Of a stretch of 64,000 nucleotides of DNA, positions 54,280 through 63,288 are shown piece by piece. Source of the stretch: Rhodospirillaceae bacterium (GTDB taxonomy: Bacteria; Pseudomonadota; Alphaproteobacteria; Rhodospirillales; Rhodospirillaceae); NCBI GenBank assembly GCA_029243545.1, contig JAQWRV010000006.1, positions 1 through 64,000 of the forward strand, read 5' to 3'. The notes beneath the pieces are model-generated. The model ran no database searches. It saw nothing but the letters and a program-made list of their open reading frames with translations, and had not been told where the DNA came from. Numbering within the stretch: the first letter of the stretch is position 1; the number at the start of each line of letters is the position of its first letter. The translations under genes were made by a program, and so were the position numbers.

Positions 54280-55620
54280 CTAATTCCCCGCCACGCTCAT
54301 ACCGTCGATCCGCACGGTCGGACTGTCGATACCGTAGCGCAGATCCAGGTCGTCGGCCGGCGTCAGAGAAGGGAACATGTCTTTGAGATTGCCGGCAATG
54401 GTGATTTCGTTAACCGGGTAGGTCAATTCACCGTTCTCGATCCAAAAGCCGGCGACTCCGCGGCTGTAATCACCGGTTACACCATTGACCCCCTGGCCAA
54501 AGGCATCAGTAACGAAAACACCCTGCTCGATTTCCTTGATGAGGCCTTCCGGCGTTTGCGTGCCAGGCATTAAATTCACATTGGTCACGGATGGTGCGGG
54601 GGGAGACGAAGGGCCACGGCTGGCATGGCCGGTCGACTGCAGGCCGAGCTTGCGGGCCGAGCGTAAGTCCAGCACCCAGGTGGTGAGGACGCCTGCGTCG
54701 ATAAGTTTGTGGTCGGAGTTGGCCAAGCCTTCGGCATCACACGGTTTAGAGCGAAGGCCGCGGGCGCGATGCGGCTCCTCTACGATGGTAATACCGGATC
54801 CGAACACAGCGGTGTCTATGCGGTCTTTCAAAAACGTCGTTCCGCGGGCAACCGCATTGCCGTTGATCGCACCGAGAAAATGATTGAGCAATCCGCGTGC
54901 CGTGCGTTGTTCGAATATAATTGGATACTTACCGCTTTTGATTTTGCGTGCGCCCAGTTTGCGGACGGTCCGCTCACCGGCGGTGCGCCCGACATCAACC
55001 GCATCGCGTAAATCGCTAGCATAAACGGCTGAGGTATAATCATAGTCCGTTTCCATCCCGGTCTCGACATCACCGGCTAGAACGGATGCTGAAAAGGAGC
55101 CGCCCGTACTTTCATAGGTCCGTTGAAACCCATTGCTTGCGGCAATTGCCACTCGGCTGCGGCCCCAGCTGGCGGTCGCACCTTCCGAATTGGTGATGCC
55201 ATCGACGGCCCGGGCAGCCTCTTCGCAAGTTTTTGCGGCTTCGACGAGAGCGTTGGTGCCCAAGTCATCGGGGTCGCACATATCGAGGTTGGGCATGCCG
55301 GTAACGAGTTGGTCCGGGTCTGCCAGGCCAACGTGTTCGTCATCGGGCACGGTTTTGGCCATCGCCACGGCCCGGTCCACCAGTTCTTCTAACGCCTGCT
55401 GTGACCGGTCGGAGGATGAAACGATGGCTTGTTTCTGGCCAACCAGAACTCGCAGGCCAATATCGCCGCCTTCTGACCGCTCCAATTGCTCCAGTTCGCC
55501 CAGGCGGTAGGTCACTGCGGTGGACTCGCCGTCTGCCAGGATGGCGTCGGCATTATCGGCTCCTGCTTTTTTAGCGGCGGCAATCAAATCAGTCAGCAGG
55601 GTAAGGGAGGCTTCGGACAC
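54280..55620 (-). CDS. pmbA: PmbA/TldD family metallopeptidase-related protein
   Basis: About 446 residues from the GTG at 55620, which has GGAG six bases upstream; an ATG at 55653 lies inside the ubiD 3' end. Signatures include YRLGELEQLERSEGGDIGLR, the mid region GAINGNAVARGTTFLKDR, and the late GVNGVTGDYSRGVAGFWIEN. PmbA (TldE) lacks the zinc site and works with TldD as a peptidase for microcins and CcdA in E. coli; TldD is not in this window. Twenty-two bases before the DUF374 gene. Confidence 0.9.
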   Translation of the reverse strand: MSEASLTLLTDLIAAAKKAGADNADAILADGESTAVTYRLGELEQLERSEGGDIGLRVLVGQKQAIVSSSDRSQQALEELVDRAVAMAKTVPDDEHVGLADPDQLVTGMPNLDMCDPDDLGTNALVEAAKTCEEAARAVDGITNSEGATASWGRSRVAIAASNGFQRTYESTGGSFSASVLAGDVETGMETDYDYTSAVYASDLRDAVDVGRTAGERTVRKLGARKIKSGKYPIIFEQRTARGLLNHFLGAINGNAVARGTTFLKDRIDTAVFGSGITIVEEPHRARGLRSKPCDAEGLANSDHKLIDAGVLTTWVLDLRSARKLGLQSTGHASRGPSSPPAPSVTNVNLMPGTQTPEGLIKEIEQGVFVTDAFGQGVNGVTGDYSRGVAGFWIENGELTYPVNEITIAGNLKDMFPSLTPADDLDLRYGIDSPTVRIDGMSVAGN

Positions 55621-55634
55621 ACAGTTCTCCAACG

Positions 55635-57161
55635 TTATGCTTTGTCTTTCCATTCCGGCCAGATCGGCTTACCACTGCCGGGTAGGCCGTAGGCAGACCA
55701 TTTTTCGCTGACCATGTCCACGATCTCGTCTGCCATCCGGATTTTTTTGCCCCAAGGGCGATGGGTCTCAGGCGGAATTTTTGTGGTCGCATCCAAGCCG
55801 ATTTTACTGCCGAGGCCTGACTCGGGAGAGGCAAAGTCGAGATAGTCAATGGGCGTGTTTTCAATCACGGTGATGTCCCGCGCTGGGTCCATGCGCGTCG
55901 AGACCGCCCACATCACGTCTTTCCAATCACGTGCATTAATGTCGTCGTCAACGACGATAACAAACTTGGTGTAGACGAACTGACGGAGAAAACTCCACAC
56001 CCCCATCATCACGCGCTTGGCATGGCCAGGGTAATCTTTCTTCATGCTGACCACGGCCATGCGATAACTGCAGCCTTCCGGCGGCAGCCAGAAGTCGGTG
56101 ATTTCGGGAAACTGCTGAATGAGCATAGGAATGAAAACCTCGTTCAAAGCTTCGCCGAGAATGCTCGGCTCGTCCGGTGGCCGGCCGGTATAGGTGGCCA
56201 GGTAAATCGGTTCACGCCGCGTGGTGATGGCAGAGATTTTAAAAACCGGAAACTGTTCAACGGCGTTGTAGTAGCCGGTATGATCGCCATAAGGACCTTC
56301 ATCTCCAAAGTCATCCAACATGACATGGCCTTCGAGCACGATTTCCGCCTCTGCAGGCACTTGCAAAGGGATGGTCTTGCAGTTCACTAGATCGACCCTA
56401 CTGCCCCGAAGCAGGCCCGCGAACTGATACTCAGATAGCGTATCTGGGACGGGTGTGACTGCAGCCAGAAGAGTGCCGGGGTCAGCGCCGATTACTACGG
56501 CCGCTGGCAATGGCTCCCTCTTGTTTTCTTTCCAGCGGTCATATTGTGCAGCACCACCACGGTGTTTGAGCCAGCGCATCAATGTGGTGTCTTTGCCGGT
56601 TACCTGCATGCGATAGATGCCAAGATTGGCAGCGTCCCGCTTGTCATCGCCCGGTCCCTGGGTCACGACCAGTGGCCACGTAATCAGTGGTGCCGGCTCT
56701 CCCGGCCAGCAGGTTTGTATGGGAAAGGCGGTTAGGTCGATGTCATCGCCAGTGAGGACGACCTCTTGGCACGGCGCTTTGGATACTGTGCGCGGTTTCA
56801 TCGTCATCACGGTTTTTAACAGTGGCAGCATGTTTATTGCATCGCGCCAGCCGTCCGGCGGTTCGGGTTGTTTGAGGAGCGCCAGTGTCTCGCCGACACC
56901 GCGCAATTGTTCAGGTGTTCGGTCCATGCCCCATGCAACGCGTTCAACGGTACCGAACACATTGGCGAGTACGGGCATCCCGTAAGGCGTGCCATCTTCC
57001 CGTACGGCATTCTCAAAGAGAATGGCTGGACCGCCTTCGGACAAAATGCGCGTGTGGATCTCCGTCATTTCCAAATGTGGAGAAACGGGTTCCGAAACAC
57101 GAACCAATTGTCCATCCCGATCCAAGCGGGTCATAAATTCGCGGAGAGAGGAAAAGGGCAT
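55635..57161 (-). CDS. ubiD: UbiD family decarboxylase (3-octaprenyl-4-hydroxybenzoate)
   Basis: prFMN-dependent decarboxylase of ubiquinone synthesis. 508 residues, typical. prFMN/metal-site blocks: [32 protein letters not shown] and [12 protein letters not shown] with the catalytic Glu-Arg-Glu environment. ubiA lies 0.9 kb upstream across a pseudogene, supporting the ubiquinone assignment. UbiX, which makes prFMN, is not in view. Confidence 0.93.
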   Translation of the reverse strand: MPFSSLREFMTRLDRDGQLVRVSEPVSPHLEMTEIHTRILSEGGPAILFENAVREDGTPYGMPVLANVFGTVERVAWGMDRTPEQLRGVGETLALLKQPEPPDGWRDAINMLPLLKTVMTMKPRTVSKAPCQEVVLTGDDIDLTAFPIQTCWPGEPAPLITWPLVVTQGPGDDKRDAANLGIYRMQVTGKDTTLMRWLKHRGGAAQYDRWKENKREPLPAAVVIGADPGTLLAAVTPVPDTLSEYQFAGLLRGSRVDLVNCKTIPLQVPAEAEIVLEGHVMLDDFGDEGPYGDHTGYYNAVEQFPVFKISAITTRREPIYLATYTGRPPDEPSILGEALNEVFIPMLIQQFPEITDFWLPPEGCSYRMAVVSMKKDYPGHAKRVMMGVWSFLRQFVYTKFVIVVDDDINARDWKDVMWAVSTRMDPARDITVIENTPIDYLDFASPESGLGSKIGLDATTKIPPETHRPWGKKIRMADEIVDMVSEKWSAYGLPGSGKPIWPEWKDKA

Positions 57162-57574
57162 TGAAACGCCGTAGGTGATCCGGGGACAATCTCTGGGGTA
57201 ACGCGAAGAGCTAGAGTCCCGGCTTTACGGGTTGGCCTGCCAGGCGTCAAGGTTGCCAGCCACAAGGCAGCGCAAAATTCAGAAGACTAATTAAAGGTTG
57301 AAGGTATGAGACCTTAATGATCGTGATTATCTGTTGCTGCCAAATTTAGACGCGAAACAAAGATTCCTGCACTATTCAGCACCTTAAATGTCCCGCATAA
57401 ATCCGTGTCAGAGACCCCTAAAGTCCAGAAAACGATATTATATCAATGACATAGAGTTATATTTGGTTCGTATTTTTGTCTGAGTAGGGATCATCCATGT
57501 GTATTAATGAAATGATCGATAGTAGGGAAAACGGTCAGAATCGTGTCCTAAACTAGTTTTGCAACATAGGTCGG
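57162..57574. other. AT-rich intergenic stretch
   Basis: No gene or RNA that I can support. It is clearly more AT-rich than the flanks. A 19-codon frame beginning MCINEMIDSRENGQ (ATG at about 57497) could be the leftover N-terminus of the pseudogene that follows, or chance. Confidence 0.4.
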
Positions 57575-57578
57575 GTTC

Positions 57579-58072
57579 GAGAAGCTCATTGACCTGGGTA
57601 TTGCCCTGTCGGCTGAGCACGACCACGGCCGGTTGACCAAAACGATCTTGCTGGAGGCCCTAGAGTTCACCAATGCCTATGGCGGAACGTTATATCTGCG
57701 TGGAGATGGCGACACGCTGTCGTTTCAGATCGTCCGTCCGCACAGCCTGAATTTGCCGTTGGTCACCATGAGAAAATGGATGGCACCGGTTACCCCAAAG
57801 GTCTCAAGGGGCCCGATATGTCATTACCGCCTCGGATTATGGGTGTCGCTGACATCTTCGAGGCACTGACGGCCGGCGACCGGCCTTACAAGCAAGCCAA
57901 GACTCTCAGTCAAGCGGTGAAGATTCTTTGGTTCATGAAGAAAGACAATCACGTCGATCCAGAACTGTTTGATCTATCCCTAACCTGGGGCGCCTAGCGT
58001 GATTAGGCCGAGCAGTTCCTGCGCCCCTATCAAATCGATGATGTCGATATTCCCCAATACATCACGGCTTAG
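57579..58072 (+). pseudogene. Internally deleted GAF/HD-GYP phosphodiesterase
   Basis: Begins with a GAF-domain start (EKLIDLGIALSAEHDHGRLT through YGGTLYLRGDGDTLSFQIVR). At about 57765 the frame shifts and jumps to HHEKMDGTGYPKGLKG, the HD-GYP signature, continuing RIMGVADIFEALTAGDRPYK. The rest of the GAF domain and the first half of HD-GYP with its HD metal residues are gone. Two in-frame stops (from 57995) interrupt the C-terminus, which goes on as AEQFLRPYQIDDVDIPQYIT. Ancestrally a cyclic-di-GMP phosphodiesterase; not functional now. Confidence 0.85.
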
Positions 58073-58094
58073 CAGGCCGCTGAGTAAGTAACTC

Positions 58095-59033
58095 TCAAAA
58101 CCGCACGCCGATCAACGCCAGCACGACAATAAAACCAATCTCCCGGTTGGACTTGAACCGCGTCAGGCAATTGGCCGCGTCGTTGGTGTCCAGCGTGGCT
58201 GCTTGCCAGGTAAACTGACACGCCGCAGCTAACAGGCAGGCGCTGGTGATCCAGGAAAATTGAACCAAGCCGGCGGCTAGGGCCAGCAGCACTATCGTGA
58301 TTGTATACATGGCAATGACAAAGGGTAGGGTTTGATGGCTCAGTGCTAGGGCGGAGGACTTCACACCGATCAGCGCGTCATCTTCCTTGTCTTGGTGGGC
58401 GTAGATGGTGTCATAGCCGAGCGTCCAGAAAAACCCAGCGGCGTAGAGAACGGCGGCCGGCCAGGCGAATGAACCTGTTACTGCTGTCCAGCCCATCAGG
58501 GCACCCCAGTTAAACGTCAAGCCGAGCCAGGCCTGCGGCCAAAAGGTGATGCGTTTCATGAAGGGGTAGGTGACCACCAGCACCAGAGAGGCAATGCCGA
58601 GGCCGATGGTCAGTGGGTTGAACTGTAAAAGGACCACCAGCCCGACTAATAGCTGAAGTCCTAAAAAGGTGCATGCCTGCTCTACTGAGACGGCACCCGA
58701 CGGAATGGGTCGCAAAGCCGTGCGCGCTACTTTGGCGTCGAAATCCCGGTCGACGATGTCGTTGTAGGTGCAGCCAGCCCCGCGCATGACAATCGCGCCG
58801 ATGATGAATAAGCCCATGAGGTCAAAACGGAACGTATCAATACCGCCTGGTGTTGTCAGAACAATTGACCAAAGACAGGGCCATAATAGAAGCCATGTGC
58901 CGATCGGACGATCCATCCGCGCTAACTTCAAATAGCTTTGCGCCCAGACCGGCATATACCGCTCGATCCAACTTCCAACGGGAATATCGGATTTTTCTGT
59001 GGGTTCATCCGGCGCGTGTTGGGTGTCGATCAT
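58095..59033 (-). CDS. ubiA: 4-hydroxybenzoate polyprenyltransferase
   Basis: Attaches the polyprenyl tail to 4-hydroxybenzoate in the inner membrane. 312 residues from the ATG at 59033 (MIDTQHAPDE). Two Asp-rich motifs: NDIVDRDFD and YDTIYAHQDKEDD. About eight membrane helices. Divergent from rsmE, a common arrangement. Confidence 0.94.
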   Translation of the reverse strand: MIDTQHAPDEPTEKSDIPVGSWIERYMPVWAQSYLKLARMDRPIGTWLLLWPCLWSIVLTTPGGIDTFRFDLMGLFIIGAIVMRGAGCTYNDIVDRDFDAKVARTALRPIPSGAVSVEQACTFLGLQLLVGLVVLLQFNPLTIGLGIASLVLVVTYPFMKRITFWPQAWLGLTFNWGALMGWTAVTGSFAWPAAVLYAAGFFWTLGYDTIYAHQDKEDDALIGVKSSALALSHQTLPFVIAMYTITIVLLALAAGLVQFSWITSACLLAAACQFTWQAATLDTNDAANCLTRFKSNREIGFIVVLALIGVRF

Positions 59034-59105
59034 GGCGGCAGTAAGGTAGAAGGAACCCTTAGTCTGAACAATATCCGATCTTATCACTCACTTTGCGTTG
59101 TCCTA

Positions 59106-59864
59106 ATGCCTGTTTCGAATTCACCTCTGCGCCTTTATGTCCCCGACGACCTTGGCGTCGGGCTAACTATTCCCTTGCCTACCGATCAATCCCGCTACGT
59201 GGTTCAGGTCATGCGCCGGACTGTCGGAGACCCTATCCTATTATTCAATGGCCGGGATGGCGAGTGGCAGGGTGAGGTGGAGCGAGCGGACAAGAAAGCT
59301 ACGACGGTTGCGCTGAGCAAGTCGCTGCGACCGCAAACGCATGAGCCAAATCTCTGGCTCCTGTTTGCGCCGGTCAAACGGACAGCCACAGATCTTATCG
59401 TGCAAAAAGCGACAGAATTGGGCGTCACCGTATTAGTGCCGGTCATAACAACCCATACCAACAAAGACCGGGTAAAGGCGGAAAGGCTTACTTCCATCGC
59501 CGTCGAAGCGGCAGAACAATCGCGCCGCCTCACCATTCCTGAGATACGCGCACCTATTCATCTCACAGGTGCGTTCACGAATTGGCCAGACAGCCACTCT
59601 TTGTACGTCTTGGATGAAACTGGTACAGGTGCGCCAATCGCTCAGGTTCTGGCGGATTTTAAGGCCCAACAGACGGGCAGTGGCGCGTTTGTGATGGGGC
59701 CGGAGGGTGGGTTCACAGAGACAGAGCTTGACCTCTTGCGCGCGCTGCCGTTTTCTACATTTGTCTCCTTGGGACCGCGCATTCTTCGTGCGGAAACGGC
59801 GGCCCTTGCAGCCTTAACGTGCTGGCAAGCGTTGTGTGGGGACTGGTGCAGCTCAATAGAGTGA
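59106..59864 (+). CDS. rsmE: 16S rRNA (uracil(1498)-N(3))-methyltransferase
   Basis: SPOUT-fold methyltransferase, 252 residues from the ATG at 59106; the frame is open further upstream but overlaps ubiA. PUA-like N-terminus (RYVVQVMRRTVGDPILLFNG), then LLFAPVKRTATDLIVQKATE, the GPEGGFTETELDLL SAM-knot motif and LGPRILRAETAALAAL. Forty-five bases before gshA. Confidence 0.93.
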   Translation: MPVSNSPLRLYVPDDLGVGLTIPLPTDQSRYVVQVMRRTVGDPILLFNGRDGEWQGEVERADKKATTVALSKSLRPQTHEPNLWLLFAPVKRTATDLIVQKATELGVTVLVPVITTHTNKDRVKAERLTSIAVEAAEQSRRLTIPEIRAPIHLTGAFTNWPDSHSLYVLDETGTGAPIAQVLADFKAQQTGSGAFVMGPEGGFTETELDLLRALPFSTFVSLGPRILRAETAALAALTCWQALCGDWCSSIE

Positions 59865-59908
59865 GCGCGCCGGAAATACCTAACTGAGGCCGGAACCGTT
59901 AATTCAAC

Positions 59909-61273
59909 ATGACATCGTTTCCTACTAAAGAATTCACGCCTGTCACAGGGACAGATCAGCTTGTCGCCTACATTGAAGAAGGCTGTAAGCCTGCCGAAGA
60001 CTGGCGCATTGGCACAGAGCACGAAAAGTTTCTGTACTGTGACGAAGAACTCAAGGCGCTGAGCTATGACGGCGAATGCGGAATTCGCGCTTTGTTGGAA
60101 GGGCTGCAGCGTTTCGGTTGGCAGCCGGTGCTTGAAGGTGAAAATATCATTGCCCTGACAGCGCCGGGTAAAGGGTCTGTGACTCTTGAGCCTGGCGGGC
60201 AATTGGAACTTTCCGGCGCACCTTTAGCCACTGTTCACCAAACTTGTAGCGAAGTTACCGTGCATCGTAACCAGGTCAAAGAAGTTGCTGAGGAGCTGGG
60301 TATGGGCTTGCTCGGTCTCGGCATGACGCCTAACTGGGGGCGCGAAGATATCCATTGGATGCCCAAGGGCCGTTATAAAATTATGCGCGACTATATGCCG
60401 AAGGTCGGCGGCCAAGGCATCGATATGATGACCCGTACGTGCACGGTTCAGGTCAATCTTGATTTCTCGTCGGAAGCCGACATGGTCAAAAAAATGCGCG
60501 TCGGTATTGCGCTACAACCTATCGCCACTGCGCTCTGGGCTAATTCACCTTTCACCGAAGGTAAGCCCAACGGCTTTCTCAGTAAGAGGGCTGATATTTG
60601 GCAGGATACAGACAACGAACGCACCGGCATGATGCCGTTTGCCTTCGAAGACGGTATGGGCTTTGAGCGCTATGTGGATTACGTGCTCGATACTCCGATG
60701 TATTTTGTGTATCGCGACGGCTATGTGGATGCCTCCGGTCAGTCTTTTCGCGATTTTATGAATGGTAAGCTGCCGGCGCTACCCGGTCAGATGCCCACGT
60801 TGGCTGACTGGGAAGATCATATATCGACGGTGTTTCCCGAAGTGCGTCTAAAGCGTTTCCTTGAAATGCGCGGCACGGACTCCGGACCCTGGGCGCGTCT
60901 CTGCGCGCTTCCCGCCTTTTGGATTGGTTTGCTCTATGACGACCAAGCGCTTGACGCCAGTTGGGATTTGGTGAAGGGGTGGACGACGGAACAACGCGAA
61001 ACTCTTTTCCGCGCCGTGCCTAAGCAGGCCCTTAAGGCAGAGATTGCTGGCCGTAGCGCCCAAGAAATTGCCCTGGACGTGCTTGATATTGCCCGCGCCG
61101 GCTTGTCCCGACGGGCCGTGCTGGATTCTGCAGGGAATGATGAAACGGGGTTTCTTATGCCACTACAGGAAATTGCGGTATCTGGCGTAACCCAGGCAGA
61201 AGAGATGCTCGACGCCTATCGCAATCAATGGGATGGTGATATCACCAAGATCTTCGAAGACTACAGCTACTAA
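59909..61273 (+). CDS. gshA: Glutamate-cysteine ligase (plant/alphaproteobacterial type)
   Basis: First step of glutathione synthesis. 454 residues. Family blocks: WRIGTEHEKFLY near the start, LEPGGQLELSGAPLATVHQT, GMTPNWGREDIHWMPKGRYK and TCTVQVNLDFSSEADMVKKM. Typical GCS2-type length. Followed after 11 bases by a chorismate mutase gene. Confidence 0.94.
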   Translation: MTSFPTKEFTPVTGTDQLVAYIEEGCKPAEDWRIGTEHEKFLYCDEELKALSYDGECGIRALLEGLQRFGWQPVLEGENIIALTAPGKGSVTLEPGGQLELSGAPLATVHQTCSEVTVHRNQVKEVAEELGMGLLGLGMTPNWGREDIHWMPKGRYKIMRDYMPKVGGQGIDMMTRTCTVQVNLDFSSEADMVKKMRVGIALQPIATALWANSPFTEGKPNGFLSKRADIWQDTDNERTGMMPFAFEDGMGFERYVDYVLDTPMYFVYRDGYVDASGQSFRDFMNGKLPALPGQMPTLADWEDHISTVFPEVRLKRFLEMRGTDSGPWARLCALPAFWIGLLYDDQALDASWDLVKGWTTEQRETLFRAVPKQALKAEIAGRSAQEIALDVLDIARAGLSRRAVLDSAGNDETGFLMPLQEIAVSGVTQAEEMLDAYRNQWDGDITKIFEDYSY

Positions 61274-61284
61274 AGCGGTCGCCC

Positions 61285-61614
61285 ATGATGATGCAAGACA
61301 ACGACAATCAACCGAAGTTGGAAGAGTGCGATACGCTTGATCAAGTGCGTGAGCATATCGACCGCCTCGACAACCAGATAGTACCGCTGCTGCTTGAGCG
61401 CAATCACTACGTCATGCAGGCGGCGAAGCTCAAAGGCGACGTCAATGCGGCCCGTGTTCCGGCCCGCATCGAAGATGTGGTCGAGAAGGTTCGTGCGGTA
61501 GCGGAGCAACGGGGCAGCAACCCCGAGATCGTCGAAGCCATTTATCGGGCAATGATCGAGATCAATATCCAAGTGGAGCAAGATCACATCGCCAACCGGG
61601 ATCAAGAGACCTAG
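61285..61614 (+). CDS. Chorismate mutase (AroQ-like)
   Basis: 109 residues with three near-adjacent ATG codons at the start. All-helical AroQ fold: VREHIDRLDNQIVPLLLERN, then VMQAAKLKGDVNAARVPARI and VEAIYRAMIEINIQVEQDHI. Converts chorismate to prephenate, or is related to isochorismate-pyruvate lyases; the Arg and Lys spacing fits either. Probably in one transcript with gshA. Confidence 0.88.
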   Translation: MMMQDNDNQPKLEECDTLDQVREHIDRLDNQIVPLLLERNHYVMQAAKLKGDVNAARVPARIEDVVEKVRAVAEQRGSNPEIVEAIYRAMIEINIQVEQDHIANRDQET

Positions 61615-61619
61615 GCCGC

Positions 61620-62207
61620 ATGTGTGCCTCCGGTGCGTTTTTCGCCGAAGGACCTGGATACCGGCTGCGCGCGTTCACTCTGGATGATGTTCCCGCACTC
61701 GCTGCGTTTTCTGAAGATGAAAACTATTGGCGCTTCCTATCGCACGGACCACGCAGCCCTGAGCAAGTGCATTCGTTTATCGAGACAGCGATGAAAACGT
61801 CTCAGATTCCCGATGGCAAAGAACGCTGGTGGGCCGTTGTTGATCCCCATGCGGATGTTCTCATTGGAACCGCCAATCTTAAACAGATTGGCGATGCTGA
61901 AGACTGTTTCGGCTCTGTGGGCTGCTCTCTCGCACCGACTTCACAGGGCAGGGGACTTGGGCCGATACTTGGTTGGGACGTGATCGCTCTCGCGTTCGAT
62001 CGTTTTGGCTTTGGCAAAGTGGAATGTACCTGTGCTGAACACAATGAACGATCCGTTCACATCATGCGCCACACTGTCGGACTGACCTATGAAGGTATTC
62101 GAGTGACTGTAGGTGACGGACCGCGCAATCCTTGGCCGGTCCATGTGTTTTCACTAACTGAAAACGAATTTCGTACGAAGCAGAACCCGACAGACCGCGA
62201 AGGTTAA
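61620..62207 (+). CDS. GNAT family N-acetyltransferase (RimJ-like)
   Basis: 195 residues. Begins AEGPGYRLRAFTLDDVPALA and has the acetyl-CoA loop region SLAPTSQGRGLGPILGWDVI, the RimJ/RimL-type layout for N-terminal protein or small-molecule acetylation. Substrate unknown. Five bases after the chorismate mutase gene; its end overlaps the convergent DUF1838 gene by four bases. Confidence 0.85.
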   Translation: MCASGAFFAEGPGYRLRAFTLDDVPALAAFSEDENYWRFLSHGPRSPEQVHSFIETAMKTSQIPDGKERWWAVVDPHADVLIGTANLKQIGDAEDCFGSVGCSLAPTSQGRGLGPILGWDVIALAFDRFGFGKVECTCAEHNERSVHIMRHTVGLTYEGIRVTVGDGPRNPWPVHVFSLTENEFRTKQNPTDREG

Positions 62208-63103
62208 ATTCCAGGCTTCGTAAAGAAGTCTGGATAATCCTCGCCAATGCGGCGTTTCAGCCAGTTAGGAATATCTTCAATACTGTTGGTTTTTTCCGCC
62301 AGGTAACGCATGAACAGGTGCCCTGGTACATCACCCATTTCCAGCCAGCCTGACCACGTCACATCTGCGGCAATGAAGGCAAAACTCTTAGCGCTCATCA
62401 ATTCCGGATTCTGAACATCATTGGTATTAGCTGAAAAGGTAATCAGTTCTGTCAGCTTTAGGTCACCCGCGCGTGGGTTGCCCGATGGCAACGGTTCCGA
62501 AGACCCAGGCCGGTACATCAGAATGTCGTTATTGAAAAAGATGCGCCCTTCGCCAAATAGCGGCGGTCCAACTGGGTTCACAAAAGCGGCCGGCGGCTCC
62601 CATTCTATGTCAGGGTTAAACCCACCGGTCGGATTAATGCGCACCAGGGGCCCGGGCACGGGTGGTTGATGACGCACGGGAACAAGCTTCCCCGTGAATG
62701 GATTGTCATAGAGATCATCGATGACTGCACCCGTTACGGCATTTTGAGTGTAGTTGCATTCCACATATTGCAGATCGATGGTGCGGTCGTCCCGGATTGT
62801 CATGCGGTGTTGGCTGACACCTTCGCGGCGGAACATCAGTTGCGCCCCTTGTCCGTCAGGTACGCCATAGACGTGCGCGACATAATGGAACATGCCGATC
62901 CCGCCATCGAGCCGGCCACGTATTTTAGCGTAAGCTGCTAGCCAGTCGTATGGATTGCTGAAGTCATAAGGGCCGGTGATGGGGCCGTCCTTGCGATCTT
63001 GGCCAAACGCAGGGCCAACTGCGCTAAGCCCTACGCTTGCGGTGGCAGCGGTTATAAACCGGCGGCGGGAGTGTCTTCGCAAGGTCTCTGGTAAGTGGGG
63101 CAT
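62204..63103 (-). CDS. DUF1838 family Tat-exported protein
   Basis: 299 residues. A clear twin-arginine leader (RRHSRRRFITAATASVGLSA) ends near GPAFGQ. DUF1838 body: YAKIRGRLDGGIGMFHYVAH, DLQYVECNYTQNAVTGAVID, LYDNPFTGKLVPVRHQPPVP and DVTWSGWLEMGDVPGHLFMR. Function unknown. Divergent from another DUF1838 gene with a shared 185-base promoter region. Confidence 0.85.
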   Translation of the reverse strand: MPHLPETLRRHSRRRFITAATASVGLSAVGPAFGQDRKDGPITGPYDFSNPYDWLAAYAKIRGRLDGGIGMFHYVAHVYGVPDGQGAQLMFRREGVSQHRMTIRDDRTIDLQYVECNYTQNAVTGAVIDDLYDNPFTGKLVPVRHQPPVPGPLVRINPTGGFNPDIEWEPPAAFVNPVGPPLFGEGRIFFNNDILMYRPGSSEPLPSGNPRAGDLKLTELITFSANTNDVQNPELMSAKSFAFIAADVTWSGWLEMGDVPGHLFMRYLAEKTNSIEDIPNWLKRRIGEDYPDFFTKPGI

Positions 63104-63288
63104 AACAGGCGTCGGTCCTTATATGGTGCGGGTCGTTGGGGAATCTGACTTAATTAGCGGGTTTCTGTCCACCCTTTGAGCAATGAAAGGTTTGTACACT
63201 GGAGTATAGGATAGGCGCGCGGGTAGGGTCCCTGCCTAACAACACTCAACCTTATTTGTTGCATCCAACCTCATACAGGGAGAAATCC

